A stretch of DNA of 64,000 nucleotides from Erythroxylum novogranatense (Eukaryota; Streptophyta; Magnoliopsida; Malpighiales; Erythroxylaceae), in the NCBI GenBank assembly GCA_029891385.1, contig CM057228.1, positions 59,589,783 through 59,653,782 of the forward strand. The letters run 5' to 3'. The position numbers and the translations under genes are program-made. Below are positions 13,413 through 25,130 of the stretch, one piece after another. The number at the start of each line of letters is the position of its first letter. The first letter of the stretch is position 1. Under the pieces are notes generated by a model, which was not told where the DNA came from, searched no databases, and saw only the letters and a program-made list of their open reading frames with translations.

Positions 13413-16400
13413 CAAGAAAAGGAGGAAGAAAGAGCTTTTGACATTAACCACCTTGAAGAAACCATAGAGAGAATTCATCGAGAGATTGAGAAAGAGAAGA
13501 AGGAAAAGTGAAGTGGAGAAGAAGACGACTTGACGTACTTCTCGGGTCAGGAGGTTTCTCGACGTCACCACCTCCCATCCTCCATTTCAATTGTATTTCA
13601 TATTTATTTCAGTTTTATCCTTGTATAGAATTGGATTGAATAGTTGATGATAGGATCTAAATGTTAAGGATGTTCTAAACTCATCTTTTGGAGTTTTATA
13701 CTTGATTTAATGAAATCTTATTGTTTTATGTTTATTAGTTTTATTGTGAATAAATTATGTGGTTTCATAATTCAATAATAAACTAAGAGGGTGTATCGAA
13801 TGAAAAAATAATTAAATTGGGCTAATGAGAGTTAGGTGATTTAATAAAACAAGAATTAAATTAAATCAATAATTGTGTGAAGAGAGATCTTGCATAGGTT
13901 TTCAATAGTTTATTTGACAACCTCAAATCTAATTAGGGTTTTAGATAGATTGTTAATAAAGAGATTGCAATTTCCATAATCTAATTTAGGTTTATAATTT
14001 AGAATAATGGTTATAACTGGAGAGAGAGTAATCAACCCTAGGATTGTCAATAACCAACAATCTAGATAATTCATTATCAATTAGATTAGCGTTAAGGATA
14101 GGTAAAATTCCCTTTTTCTTAATTGATAATTCCCTTAGGTTGATTCTTAGGTGTGTGATGCAATTGCTAAACTATTAATATTTTCGCAATTGATTATTAA
14201 TTTGATTTTATTTGAATTTTCATTTTGGTTTCATTATATTTTGAATTTCTATGACTTATTTTGGCCTTAGATTTTAGGATTAGGTTGTCCCTTCTCGTGG
14301 GATCTACACCTTAGGTACTACACAAATGAACTGTGCGATTGCAAATTATTGAGGGTATTTATTAAAACTTACACACATCAAACATCTCGTTCAATGAGTT
14401 GAAGGATGCTCCTAATTTTATTATATATCACTGTAATGATTCTCTGGAATTCCCAATTGAAAGAGTATATTGTACTAAGAATTATAAAAGAATGGTCTAT
14501 TAGCCTTATTAAATTCACAATGTATAAATTGAGTAGAGCATTGCCAGCTATTTATCTTAAAGTATTATGGATCAAATGTGGCCATAATATAGTGATAATC
14601 ATGGTTGAATAAGATGGTCCAAGCTTTGTTTATAAACCATAAGCAGCTTTTTAGATGATCTTAGTTTTTGTTCTTTACTAAACCAATAAAATGAGGTTTA
14701 TTAAGGCCTATAAGGTCCTTAATAGCTAGTTGTTTATTGAGGTTATTTAAGCCTCTAATATTCTAGACCATTATATCCATCAATGTGAGGATTGCGAGTT
14801 GACCCTAGATCATTTGGAATTTGTGGGACGTTATCTAGCAGGGAGGCCAACACTACAGTCGAGTTACTAATATCAGTTATAGTAACTATAGTTTATACAA
14901 CACTTTTCCATTGATTTGTTTCTCCCTTAAATCTTTTTGTTTCCAATTGTTCTAAGCAGTTCTTTAGAAATTTCATTAATAAAGTTGTTATTTATCTAAT
15001 TTAGTTTTTTTGTTAAATAACTCAAGATCAATCAAATTTAAATGAGATCCTAACCCATTAGAGAGATTAATCTTTCTTAATAGTAATAAGGGCTATTATT
15101 TGAATAAAATAATAGAAGTAACCAAATATATGATTAAAATTCTAATCTTATTTTATCATCATGACATATAACTATTCATTTGCTTTTATATTATGCTATG
15201 AGTATAAATTATTTTGGTTAGTATTGTTGACATTAAGAGTTAGTCAACCAAATTTCTTGTACATAGGATTAGGTTTAAGAAGAGTTCTCAAAGTTATAAA
15301 GAAAATTTGAATATCTATTACGTAATAGTTCTATTAATCTCTACTAAGGATTTGGTGACAACATTTTATAAATATGTCCATATAATATATATAACAAAAT
15401 GTAATGACATTTTGAGTTAACTAATATCTTATAAACTTTGATGACAATATGCAAGATGTATGTCAACATCATGAAAGCATGATGCAAAAGGTATGAAATA
15501 GAGCTAAAAGATAGTGTACCTTCATGGAATCATTCCACTCAACTGAGCCTAATAAAAGTATAAACATTGACTATAATTGAGGACATAGACTCAAATACGA
15601 TAATAGTTATCATAAAAATTTGATTACATTGTTTTGCAGATATATGATACAATAGAGACTATATGTATGTCTAACTTATACTTTTGAATATTTGATACTA
15701 AATTTGGATTTAACATTATTATAATATTCAAGGTATAATAAGAAATTTATTGTTATGTAAAAGTATAAGTTTAAACAAATAGTTTGTATCAGTTAGATCA
15801 AAGAGATACTTATGTTTAACATAAGTGGAAATAATACAAAGTTATATAATTGAGACTATCCTTATATGTCATGATGGTTAAGTCATAAAATTCTATATCA
15901 AAATATATGTATCGTTTTGATTATGAAATGTATCATATTGAAGGATACCAAATCAACCTTTGGTACAAGGATGATGATGGTATTAAGTTGTTAAATTATA
16001 TTTATATGTATATAATGTGTTAGATATAATAAAATTATAAAATAATATTTGTATTCTATATTTAATGATGACTTTATATGATAAAGTCATACATTTAAAT
16101 GAAATATTGATCTGAAGTTTTATGATAAAGTCATTACTAAATATCTACATGTTTAAATTTTAGTAGAAATTAAGTCTAGAATGCTAAATCACTTTGATAA
16201 CATTGATATGGTAAGGTATAAATTTTTGACTATCCACAAGAATGAGATTTTCGGTGATTACCTTCTAAATAATTCTATAAAGTATGGATTTGTATAAGGA
16301 GATAAATGCAATATGGGATATTGTATAATACAATATTTATTTCCTCTACAGTTATACCTAGTAAATCAACCTACTTTCAAAAGTTCCAATTAAACCAAAT

Positions 16401-17352
16401 AGCAAGATTTCATATTAGATATGAAATGGTAACACTTTAAAAGAGTCAAATTTAATGATTTATGGATATGGTGCTTATTCAAAGCTTATATTATCCAATA
16501 AGTTTAAATAAAGGTTAAGAGATATCTGAACCATTAGATATAATCTTACATATCCATTAAGAAACATGTTTATTACAATGGATACTTATAAGAGAATGGT
16601 TTTCAAGATAAGTTGTGGGAGTAAGAAAAATTTTTAAAGCTTTAAATCTCATAAAAATACATCTAATTGAAACTAGTGCTTTGCCAATACGTTTGATGTA
16701 TAACTAAAAGGTTACAAGAGTTGAAAGATTTAATTTCATGATGAACTCAACGATTTTGTTTTGGAGATGATTATCAATTTAATATGTCTACAAGAAGGTT
16801 AATAGGAGTATAATTTTTCTCATTAATAGGAGTACGTAGAAACATACCGCTTCATAGAGAATAAAATTCATATTTTCATTTATTGGATATATGATAGTCT
16901 AAAACAACTTTTACTAGATATAAAATGTAACAAATTAATTTTGATAATTACATCTATTGTGATAGATATAGAAGTTGTTTACCTATTATAAGTCCAAGTA
17001 CAAAGATAATATACTAAAGGTGTTTAGTATTTAAGATATCGATACTTATGATGTATTAAATATATTTGTTATTTTATATATTAATATTTAAGTTCAAGTT
17101 TATATGGATATTAACTTTAGCAATAAACCTAGATAAGGAAAATTTTACTTGGAACAATTTATTTTGAGAATGAAAATGTTCCATTGTAGCATTGATTGCT
17201 AATTAATCCATAATACATTTTTCATTTAGAGGAAATGATTAATGGATCAAGAAGTTAATTGAAAAAACTTAGTATATTTTCTTGCATTATTCATAAAGTA
17301 ATTTGTTGTGGAATATTAGAACTATTAAGCATGCGAAAGAAGATAAGGTCTA

Positions 17353-17523
17353 ATTAAAGTTTAACTAAAATATCATTTTATTTTAATTAAATTACTAATA
17401 GATCAAAAACTATTATAAATAGGCTTAGGCTAATAAATTCAATTAAAGTTTAATTGAAATTAGACTTTTATTTTAATTTAATTACTAAAAGATTAAAAAC
17501 TTGTTATAAATAGACTTAGGCTT
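17353..17523 (+). repeat. Tandem duplication of a TATA-containing segment
   Basis: Two copies of about 80 bases (17353-17431 and 17443-17523) share TTAAAGTTTAA, TTTTATTTTAATT and the TATA-like TTATAAATAG followed by CTTAGGCT. Downstream (17540-17700) is a stretch related to 35530-35660. Probably the promoter part of a decayed LTR. Confidence 0.6.
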
Positions 17524-18589
17524 CAAAAGAGTTAACACTTCTTTTATAGCCCTCTCTACAACAGTTGTAGAATTCTCTCAATATTTTATATGGATGTTGT
17601 TAGATGTTAGACAATTGTACAACTACGATAATTGAGATAAGCTGATTCCTAGATATAGTTTGAGGGAAATAATTAGAAAAGAGTCAAAGGGCAACATATT
17701 TTAAAGTGTCTAATCTTTTGAGATTTCTTTTAATTCAATGCCTAAGCTTTTAAAATTATTAATTAAGTGACCAACTTTTTATAATTTTAATAACTCAGTT
17801 TACAATTTTAATTCTATTAGTATTTTGCTTTTTTGACTAAAAAAGTATATTTTGCCCATGGCATCCATAGGGATAATTAATTACTTACTAGTTATCCACA
17901 TGGAATAAAACACCTAACTAATATGTGAAAAAGGTTATGAGCTAGGTGTTTTAATCCACGTGAATGAATATTTAACAATTAATTTTCTATGTAAACGCCT
18001 ATATGTTATGGATCAAAAAAAATATGTTAGTCAAATTAACAAAATACTATCATAATTAACATTTTGAACCGAGCTATTAAGGTTACAAAACATTGATTAC
18101 TTAATTGAAAATTTAAAAACTTGGGCACTGAATTGGAGAAATCTCATGAAGTTGAGCACTTCAAAATTTGTTATCACAAGAATCAAAATTTATGATAAGG
18201 TACAAATTATGATTCAATTTTTTAATACGTTAATCATGTTATATAATTTAAATGATCTTGTCTTTCGAAAAATTAAACAAAAAACTTTAATTATAATTTC
18301 ATTACACATCAAATCAGATCTAATCTTGATTTCCTAACAAAATCTGCCTTTGAAGTGCTGAGGAAGCAAATAAGATTGGATTGACTCTTGTAAGGACCAC
18401 AATATATTTCAATTTTCTTCTTTTGTATTGTTAAATATGAGTCTGTCCAAAGACTTAAATTGTCTACTTAAGGATTATACATGAGAACAACAACAACAAT
18501 AATAGTAATATTTTAATAGAAATCTCAATGAGCGAAGGATTTGAAGAAATCCGAAGTACAAACCTTACTCCTAATTAATAAAGAGATTG

Positions 18590-18900
18590 TTTTCAATAGA
18601 CCCACATAAAATAAAAATACATATAATAAAATAAAAGTTAAAAATACATATTAATATAAATATTAATAATAATAAGAGCAAAAACTAAAACTAAAATTAA
18701 AAATTGACATAAAAGATAATAATAAAATAAATACATACATACATACAAATACAAATAGAAATAGAAATATACCTAATAAAATAAATAATACAATAAATAT
18801 AGAACAAGTTAACAAATAAAATTAAAGTTGAAATAATTAAATAAATACACAAATAAGAAAGAGGACAAATAAATAAATAAAACAAACAAGTTATTACAAG
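18590..18900. repeat. A-rich low-complexity tract
   Basis: Runs of AATAAA, ACATACATAC and AAATAGAAATAG type simple sequence with almost no G or C. No gene. Confidence 0.7.
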
Positions 18901-19264
18901 AAAATGTTTAGACCAGATACAAAATTGTTTAGAATAAATAATTAATAGAGTAATACTATATATTAAATGTTTAGGCTAAGCACAAGATACAAGACTCAAA
19001 GGAAATTGAGAAATTTTTATGCACGATTGAATTTAGCAATCTTCAAGAAAAGATTCAAATGGAGAAATTAAAAGTATTAATTTCCTATTAAACAAACTTA
19101 AAGTCTATTTTGTAAGAAAAAATTTAAATTGTAAGCTTTGATATATGCATGTATATTAATCGTGTAACAAAAAAATGCAATTTATGTATCAAATATATAA
19201 TCTATTAGCATGTTTATTAGGTCTCACTTTAATGTATTTCATTCAGTTTTCAACATTTAGCATA

Positions 19265-20710
19265 ATTATATTTTGAAGAGCGGAAGGGTACTAGGGCTGA
19301 ATGAGATACCTATAGAGATATGGAAGAGAATAGGTATCGAAGTTATTGATTGGCTAGTCAAGCGTTTTAGTATGATCCTTAAGTCAGTCAGAATATCGGA
19401 TGAATGGAAAATGAGTAAGTTAATTCCTTTATATATGGCCAAAGGGAACATTCAAAATTGTCACAACTATAGAGAAATAAAACTACTTAATCACATCATG
19501 AAGTTACGGGAGAAGGGAATTGAGAAGGGAGTCAGAAAAATGGCTTTTATATCGACCAACCAATTTGGCTTTATGATAGAGAGGTCCACAACAGAAGCAT
19601 TACATCTCCTTCGAAGATTAAAATATTACAGGGAATGAAATGGAATATGCATATGGTTTTTGTCGATTTAGAGAAGGCATATGATAGGGTTCTTAGGAAA
19701 ATCTTGTGAAGGTGTTTGGGAGCTAAGTGAGTTCCTATGTCACATATACGAGTGATTAGAGATATGTATAAAAAGGCAATGACTAATGTACGATGATAAG
19801 AGGAGACACTAAGAATTTTTCTATTGGTATTAGACTACACAAGGCTCAGGATTAAGCCTTTTTCTACTTGCAGTAGTAACCGATGAGCTTACCAAGCATT
19901 TCAAGGAGATGTGCCTTAGTACATGTTATTTGTTGATGATATTGTCTTGGTGGATTAGACAAGGGAATGGGTCAATGTCAAGCTAGAATGTTGGAGGGAA
20001 CAGTAGATTCGAAAAGTTTTAAAATGAGTAGGACTAAGACTGAGTACTTAGAATGTAATTTTTCAGTACATCAGGTAGTTAATGATGTGGACGTAAAAAT
20101 TAAATTTGAAGATGTACCACAGAAAGAGTGTTTTAAGTACCTAGGGTTAATCATCCAGAGCAATGTAGAGATCAATGGCAATATAATCTATCTAATCAGA
20201 TCAAGGTGATCCAAATGGCGAAGTGCAGAGGAGTCTTATGTGACAAGAAGATCTCCCTCAAGCTTAAAGGTAAATTTTACTGAATGGCGATTCGACCAAC
20301 TATGTTATATGGGGCAAAGTGTTAACCCACCAAATGCATACATAACACTAAGCTTTTGGTGACAGAGACAAGGATGCTCTAGTGGATTTGTGACATTACA
20401 AGAAGAGATAAGATTTGGAATCGTTTAGTAAGAGACAAATTACAAGTGGCTGGTGTTAATGACAAGTTGCATGAGACAAGACTTAGTTGGTTCGAACATA
20501 TAAAAATGAGACACCGTGATACTCCACTGAGATAGTGCAAGAAAATAACTCTAAGAAACTGCAAGAAGAAAAGAGGAAGGTCTAAAAAGAACTTGAGAGA
20601 AGTGTTCAAGAATGATCTGGTAGGGTTAGATCTTACCAAAGACTTGGCCCATAATAAGAAACTTTGACATATTAAGATACAGGTTGTACCTTATTCTTTA
20701 AAGAGAGCAT
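19265..20710 (+). mobile_element. RTE-type LINE reverse-transcriptase remnant
   Basis: An open stretch at 19273-19638 reads LNEIPIEIWKRIG, SKLIPLYMAKGNIQNCHNY and STNQFGFMIERST, the N-terminal RT blocks of plant RTE-like LINEs. The next block, MVFVDLEKAYDRV, is at 19652-19690. FVDDIVLVD follows near 19930, then KTEYLEC and ECFKYLGLIIQ at 20040-20160, and the C-terminal TMLYGAKC and LSWFEHIKMRHRDTPL near 20300-20530. Stops and frameshifts break it into at least four pieces. No 5' end or target duplication was identified. Confidence 0.8.
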
Positions 20711-21529
20711 AAACAGTCTTATAGGTTTTATAAAGCTAGATACTGTGAATCTCTTGTGTCATATTTAGCTCTTAGGAAGCCTCATGTAATTGTTCAGTCT
20801 CTAGCTATCTAGTTGTTACTCGTGGAAAAGTCGTTGTCTGCTATTATTTGGCTTTTCAGCTCAAGTTTATATGAACAGTTTTAGCTACTAAGGAGCTCTT
20901 TGTCTTCGTCACCATACAAGAGTGTAACTTTGGCAATTTCTCATCTATTAGTAGTCACTTATCGATTGTGTTTTTCACTATTATTATCTTAGTATTATGT
21001 ATTTAGGTATTTATTTAGTTTAATTTTAATAGCATTATTTGTTTATTTTATGTATTTCCTTATTTTAGTTTTCTCTCTATCAATGGTCCATTTAGACATG
21101 GTTTCTTTACTAATTAAGGATAAAGTTTTATACTACTAGATCTCTTGAGATATATCGGTTTTGAAAATTTATTATTATTATTAAAATTTTATTTTTTATA
21201 TATATATTTTTTAGATATAGATCCACCAAAAATAACCTAAAAGATGCGTAATAATAGACGTTTCGTACCTTATGCTTGTGCTTGTGCTTGTGCTTGATTT
21301 GAAGTAATTGTTGACTATGACAACAATGATGTTTTAAGGTCAAAGAAATTCAGAACTGGGGAGTGGCGCAACTTGTGGCAAACTTGAAATATATAGCCAA
21401 CATGTGCCCATTTTTCGTGTCGTTGGCAGCTCAATATAATAGGAGGCAGGTCTTTCTCAGCGAACCGATTGGAACTGTCTTAGTCCAACTTGTAACAGAG
21501 TCGGAGAGAGAGAGAGAGAGAGAGAGGAA
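20711..21529 (+). promoter_or_regulatory. Upstream region and 5' leader of the oxidase gene
   Basis: Only 0.8 kb separates the LINE remnant from the oxidase ATG. A (GA)n run at 21503-21527 directly precedes the start codon and would lie in the 5' leader; GA runs are common in plant leaders and core promoters. TATA-like runs lie at about 21198-21207 and 21391. The true start site cannot be chosen by eye. Confidence 0.4.
21503..21527 (+). repeat. (GA)n microsatellite in the 5' leader of the oxidase gene
   Basis: About twelve GA units end three bases before the ATG. Such runs are length-polymorphic and may bind plant GAGA-binding (BBR/BPC) factors; that role is inferred. Confidence 0.8.
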
Positions 21530-22765
21530 ATGGAGTATTCTTGTGGTGAGGAATTTGATGTAATAGTTGTGGGTGCAGGCATTATGGGCAGCTCCACCGC
21601 TTACCAATTGGCAAAAAGAGGCCAAAACACTCTCCTACTTGAACAGTTTGATTTTCTGCATCACTGTGGCTCATCTCACGGAGAATCCCGAACCTTACGT
21701 GCAACGTATCGCCAAGACTACTACGGTACTATGGTCCTAGAGTCCTCACAGCTCTGGGAGAAAGCCGAGAATGAAATTGGTTTCAAGGTCTATTTCAAGG
21801 GCCACCATTTCGATATGGGCCCAGTCGACGACAGGAGTCTCTCTGCCATTATCTCCAGCTGTGGCAAGAACTCCATTCCCTATCGTGTTCTCAACCACCG
21901 CGAAGTGGCTGAGCAATTTTCCGGAAGGATAGACATACCGGATAACTGGATCGGAGTGCGAACCGAGCTTGGTGGGATAATAAAGCCGACAAAAGCAGTG
22001 TCGATGTTTCAAACATTGGCAATTCAGAATGGTGCAGTTCTAAGAGACCACATGGAAGTGAAAAACATAGTCAAGGACAAGGACAAAGGAGGGATATGGG
22101 TGTTCACGGTCAACGGAGAAAAGTTTTGGGCTAAAAAATGTGTGGTGACCGCTGGGGCTTGGACGAGTAGATTAATTAAAAAGTTTAGTGGGATTGAACT
22201 GCCCATTGAACCCTTGGAGACCATGGTGTGTTACTGGAGAATCAAAGAAGGGAAGGAGAAGGAATTCACCCTTGGCGGTGGTTTTCCAACATTTGCCAGC
22301 TATGGTGAGCCACGTGTATACGGGACGCCAGCGTTTGAGTTTCCAGGGTTGATAAAGATCGCCGTGCATGGTGGCCAGCTGTGTGACCCAGATAATAGGC
22401 CGTGGGGTCCAGGAGTTTCATTGAGTTTGGTGAAGGAATGGATTGGGAGAACACTTATGGGTCAGGTTGATTGTGAAAGACCAGTTGCGACTCAATTGTG
22501 CATGTACTCTGTGACGCCGGACGAGGACTTTGTGATCGATTTTGTGGGTGGTGAATTTGGGAAGGATGTAGTGGTCGGCGGTGGGTTTTCAGGTCATGGG
22601 TTCAAGATGGGTCCAGTGGTTGGAAGAATATTGGCTGACCTGGCACTTGAAGGAGAAGCGAAGGGGGTTGAGCTCAAGCACTTTGGGATACGGAGGTTTG
22701 AAGATAGCCCGGGAGGGAACGTCAAGGATTTTGGTGATGAGCTCGGTAATCTGAAATTAAACTAG
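21530..22765 (+). CDS. SOX: Sarcosine/L-pipecolate oxidase, intronless
   Basis: A 411-residue FAD-dependent amine oxidase of the monomeric sarcosine oxidase family, close to Arabidopsis At2g24580 in length and wording. The family oxidises sarcosine to glycine, formaldehyde and H2O2. The plant enzyme is also known to act on L-pipecolate in lysine catabolism and is peroxisomal. Visible are the dinucleotide-binding GAGIMG (15-20) with the acidic Glu38, the SSHGESR motif (48-54) and Lys276 in LIKIAVHGG, which matches the O2-activating lysine. Also visible are Cys324 in QLCMYS, the likely covalent flavin site, and the C-terminal GGGFSGHGFKMGP (350-362). The start has a purine at -3 and G at +4. 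The frame is uninterrupted. The C-terminus (LKLN) is not a standard SKL-type peroxisomal signal, which is odd for this enzyme. This is the only clearly intact host gene in the window. Confidence 0.95.
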   Translation: MEYSCGEEFDVIVVGAGIMGSSTAYQLAKRGQNTLLLEQFDFLHHCGSSHGESRTLRATYRQDYYGTMVLESSQLWEKAENEIGFKVYFKGHHFDMGPVDDRSLSAIISSCGKNSIPYRVLNHREVAEQFSGRIDIPDNWIGVRTELGGIIKPTKAVSMFQTLAIQNGAVLRDHMEVKNIVKDKDKGGIWVFTVNGEKFWAKKCVVTAGAWTSRLIKKFSGIELPIEPLETMVCYWRIKEGKEKEFTLGGGFPTFASYGEPRVYGTPAFEFPGLIKIAVHGGQLCDPDNRPWGPGVSLSLVKEWIGRTLMGQVDCERPVATQLCMYSVTPDEDFVIDFVGGEFGKDVVVGGGFSGHGFKMGPVVGRILADLALEGEAKGVELKHFGIRRFEDSPGGNVKDFGDELGNLKLN

Positions 22766-22823
22766 CATTCCGTTCCATTCCATTACTTTGCTTGATGTCA
22801 GTGTAATGAATTGGATTGGCAAA

Positions 22824-22829
22824 AATAAA
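22824..22829 (+). terminator. Candidate polyadenylation signal of the oxidase gene
   Basis: AATAAA lies 59 bases after the stop codon, in an A-rich stretch. Plant signals are loose, so this is only a candidate. Confidence 0.45.
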
Positions 22830-24575
22830 AAATGATGCTGTTTGAATTGGTTTTGCAATCTAAGCAAAATTTGTTTTGTAAACCAAAAACTGTTAGGAAC
22901 CCCCAGCCCCAGGATAACTAATAAACCATCAATGTAGGAAACCGGAAGCAGGGCTCGCCAATATTGGCTGTGAAGCCTAAAAACTGATGAATTAGTATTT
23001 ATCCAATTTTAGTTCCAATCATCACCAAATCACATACAATTATGTTACATTACCCTTTGAGGTGAGGTCTTAAATTCACACAAACAAATGCATAATGTGG
23101 TGCCCAACAAACAGAATGTATACAAAAGCAACTATAAGATTTCAACAACACTCATCACATGTTTATTTAATATATGTCCCAAACTTTTTCAAAAACTATC
23201 GATTTAACAAAATTCCATTCAACTCAATTTGGGATTCTCCATTGAAATTAGAATTTTTATCCTACAGACGTTCTTATAACATCAAGTGACACAGATAATA
23301 TGCAAAAACAAAAAATTAATTAACCTAAATAGCTCTAAGTGACATATACCACCAACATTATTTGTATGAAAAGTACCTACGAACCCATTCTTGTCATAAA
23401 ATTCAGTTGTATTGTAAAGAGATCTCTCACAATATTGTCAAAATCTAGCTTGAATTCTATTTATTTCAGCTTTTATTTCTCTCGTTAATATCTTTTGTTT
23501 TTTCTTTTTTCTGTGAAAAATGATGCCTAAATCAAAAATTATTTTTTCAAACAAAGAATCATAGACAACGACAAGACGATGAGAATAGTTCAGCTAGCTG
23601 ATATCATTTTCACGTGTCTTCGTAAGAGTTATTGAAAATTCTCGTAAATTTTCCTAATGAATACAATTTGATATCTTATCAAAGCTTATAATCGAAATAC
23701 TAAATAGTGAATGGTGGTGACACAAACTAAACTTGCAACATTCTTTCACATTTTTTTTTTTTTAAAATCTGAGTTCGACGTCGACTCCTATGGTAATGAT
23801 ATGAATTGCATAAAATTCTCTTATCCTCTTTAATAATCTCAACCCAATATTTATATCAAAAGTTACCGAATATGATAAACTATTATGTTGTTTAACCAAA
23901 ATTTTTCTTCTTTCTTAAGTGTTATCAGCATAACTAATCAATCGTACACCATCTAAGAATTTGGTATCACCCTCCAACTCAATCAAAGAACATTAGAAGT
24001 ACCCCTAACGTTTAAAATTCTATTAAATCATAAATATCACAAACTTATGGAGTCTCACATTCTCTCCCCCTTAACGTAATTTTTATCCTAAAACTTAACC
24101 AACTAAAATTTCCAAAGGATGTTACCTGATAGTCTAAATATCAGTCACTTATCTTGTCCTCTTCGACATTTATAAGAGAATAGAGCGTGATTTTAAAATC
24201 AAATCTTACAAGATAAACTAAATCATAATAATGGCCCATTTATTCCACCCCACTCGTCTCACCTTATGATAGTATCATATTCGCGACAACCATTTCAATC
24301 GGGCTGAAGAAAACCACAAGCTAAAAAATTGATTAGTAATTTTTCTATAAAGCAAAATCTCTAATAGTACACTGTTAGACTGGGATGACCAGAGCGGAGA
24401 ATGGTGATGTAAGTAAAATACACATATACTTTACTATATTTTATATTTAAAAAACCTTGGTAACTGAGAAAATATTGCCTTATGAATGAATTTTGTTAAG
24501 AATTTAGTTGTGTAAGCAAAATTAGTAATAAATCTTAATATTAGCAAAAACATAGTCTTGATCATAACTATTTGC
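22830..24575. other. Intergenic, AT-rich, no gene recognised
   Basis: No recognisable coding sequence. A CT/CCCCC-rich stretch near 24060-24072 may be LTR-derived, but no element ends were found. Confidence 0.45.
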
Positions 24576-25130
24576 CACTACAAGAAAATCGTCATATAGC
24601 GATGGAAATATACCGACGGACCATATAGAGTCGGTATATTGCGACGGAATAACAAATCCGTCGGTTAAAGGAAGGTTATTTGCGACGGTCCCGAAATCCG
24701 TTGCCAAAGATAGAGGGAAAGTTTGGCGGGGACTTTTAGCGACGGGAAACTGCCGATGGAGATAATTCCGTCTGTAAATAGGGACGAAATAATAGTTTCG
24801 GTCGGTGATCCTCTCGGGTAGAATTAGTTCCTCGACGATAAAAAAGTCGTCGCTATATTAAAGAAGGAATTTTCCGACGGTCAGCAAATCCATTGCCAAG
24901 GGTGGAGGGAAAATTACCCTGCAACGGAAATATGCCGATGAAAAATATTCTGTCTGTAAACAGGGACGGAATTAAAATTCGGTCGGAACAATTGGATGGA
25001 GGGAATTTCACCGACGGAATAATTCCGTCGGTATATTTCAAAACGGCGTCGGTATATTAGGTTAACTAGCTATTTCATCGACGGTTTATTTTAATTATAG
25101 CGACGGATAATTTCCGTCGTTAAAAAAGAA
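24576..25130 (+). repeat. Left terminal and subterminal repeat region of CACTA
   Basis: After the terminal CACTACAAGAAAA, the motif CGACGG or its complement CCGTCG recurs many times in both orientations, for example in ACCGACGGA, TCCGTCGGT and GCGACGG. In En/Spm elements such motifs are TnpA binding sites; that role is inferred here. Confidence 0.85.

Larger units (their letters stand above)
12873..14380 (+). mobile_element. Ty3-gypsy-type (Tat/Athila-like) solo LTR, 1.5 kb
   Basis: Starts TGATAAGTGTAA and ends TTACACACATCA, imperfect inverted termini typical of Tat/Athila LTRs. The segment before the 3' end, with TCGTGGGATC followed by a TACT-containing stretch, also resembles those LTRs. 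It lies within the endonuclease part of a LINE, whose sequence resumes on both sides. The flanking pentamers GTGAG and AACAT do not match, so either the duplication has decayed or a flank was deleted. It carries an array of short palindromes and a TATA-like box. Confidence 0.6.
10080..14830 (-). mobile_element. Decayed L1-type LINE (endonuclease, RT, zf-RVT remnants)
   Basis: Reading right to left, an APE-type endonuclease begins near 14780 (MDIMV, stop, NIRGLNN). It continues at 12870-12540 with a YIGYIYTWNN motif. RT blocks follow: LNEFRPIS and QSAFIHGRSI near 11830-11690, then DFTKTFDSI and INGEPMRGDS near 11620-11450. The best-preserved part, 11128-10883, reads FKYLGMPIYEKK, SYGGRLQL and HLALTKGIMKEI. 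Then IGNGKDIVF and YDHWH occur near 10600, and a zf-RVT-like NHLFF near 10130. Stops and frameshifts are frequent. A gypsy-type solo LTR splits the endonuclease. Confidence 0.8.
14831..19264. other. AT-rich region with LTR debris, no gene recognised
   Basis: No coding sequence could be supported. The segment 17340-17700 resembles the end of an LTR. The segment 18590-18900 is A-rich simple sequence. The rest shows no interpretable structure. Confidence 0.5.
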
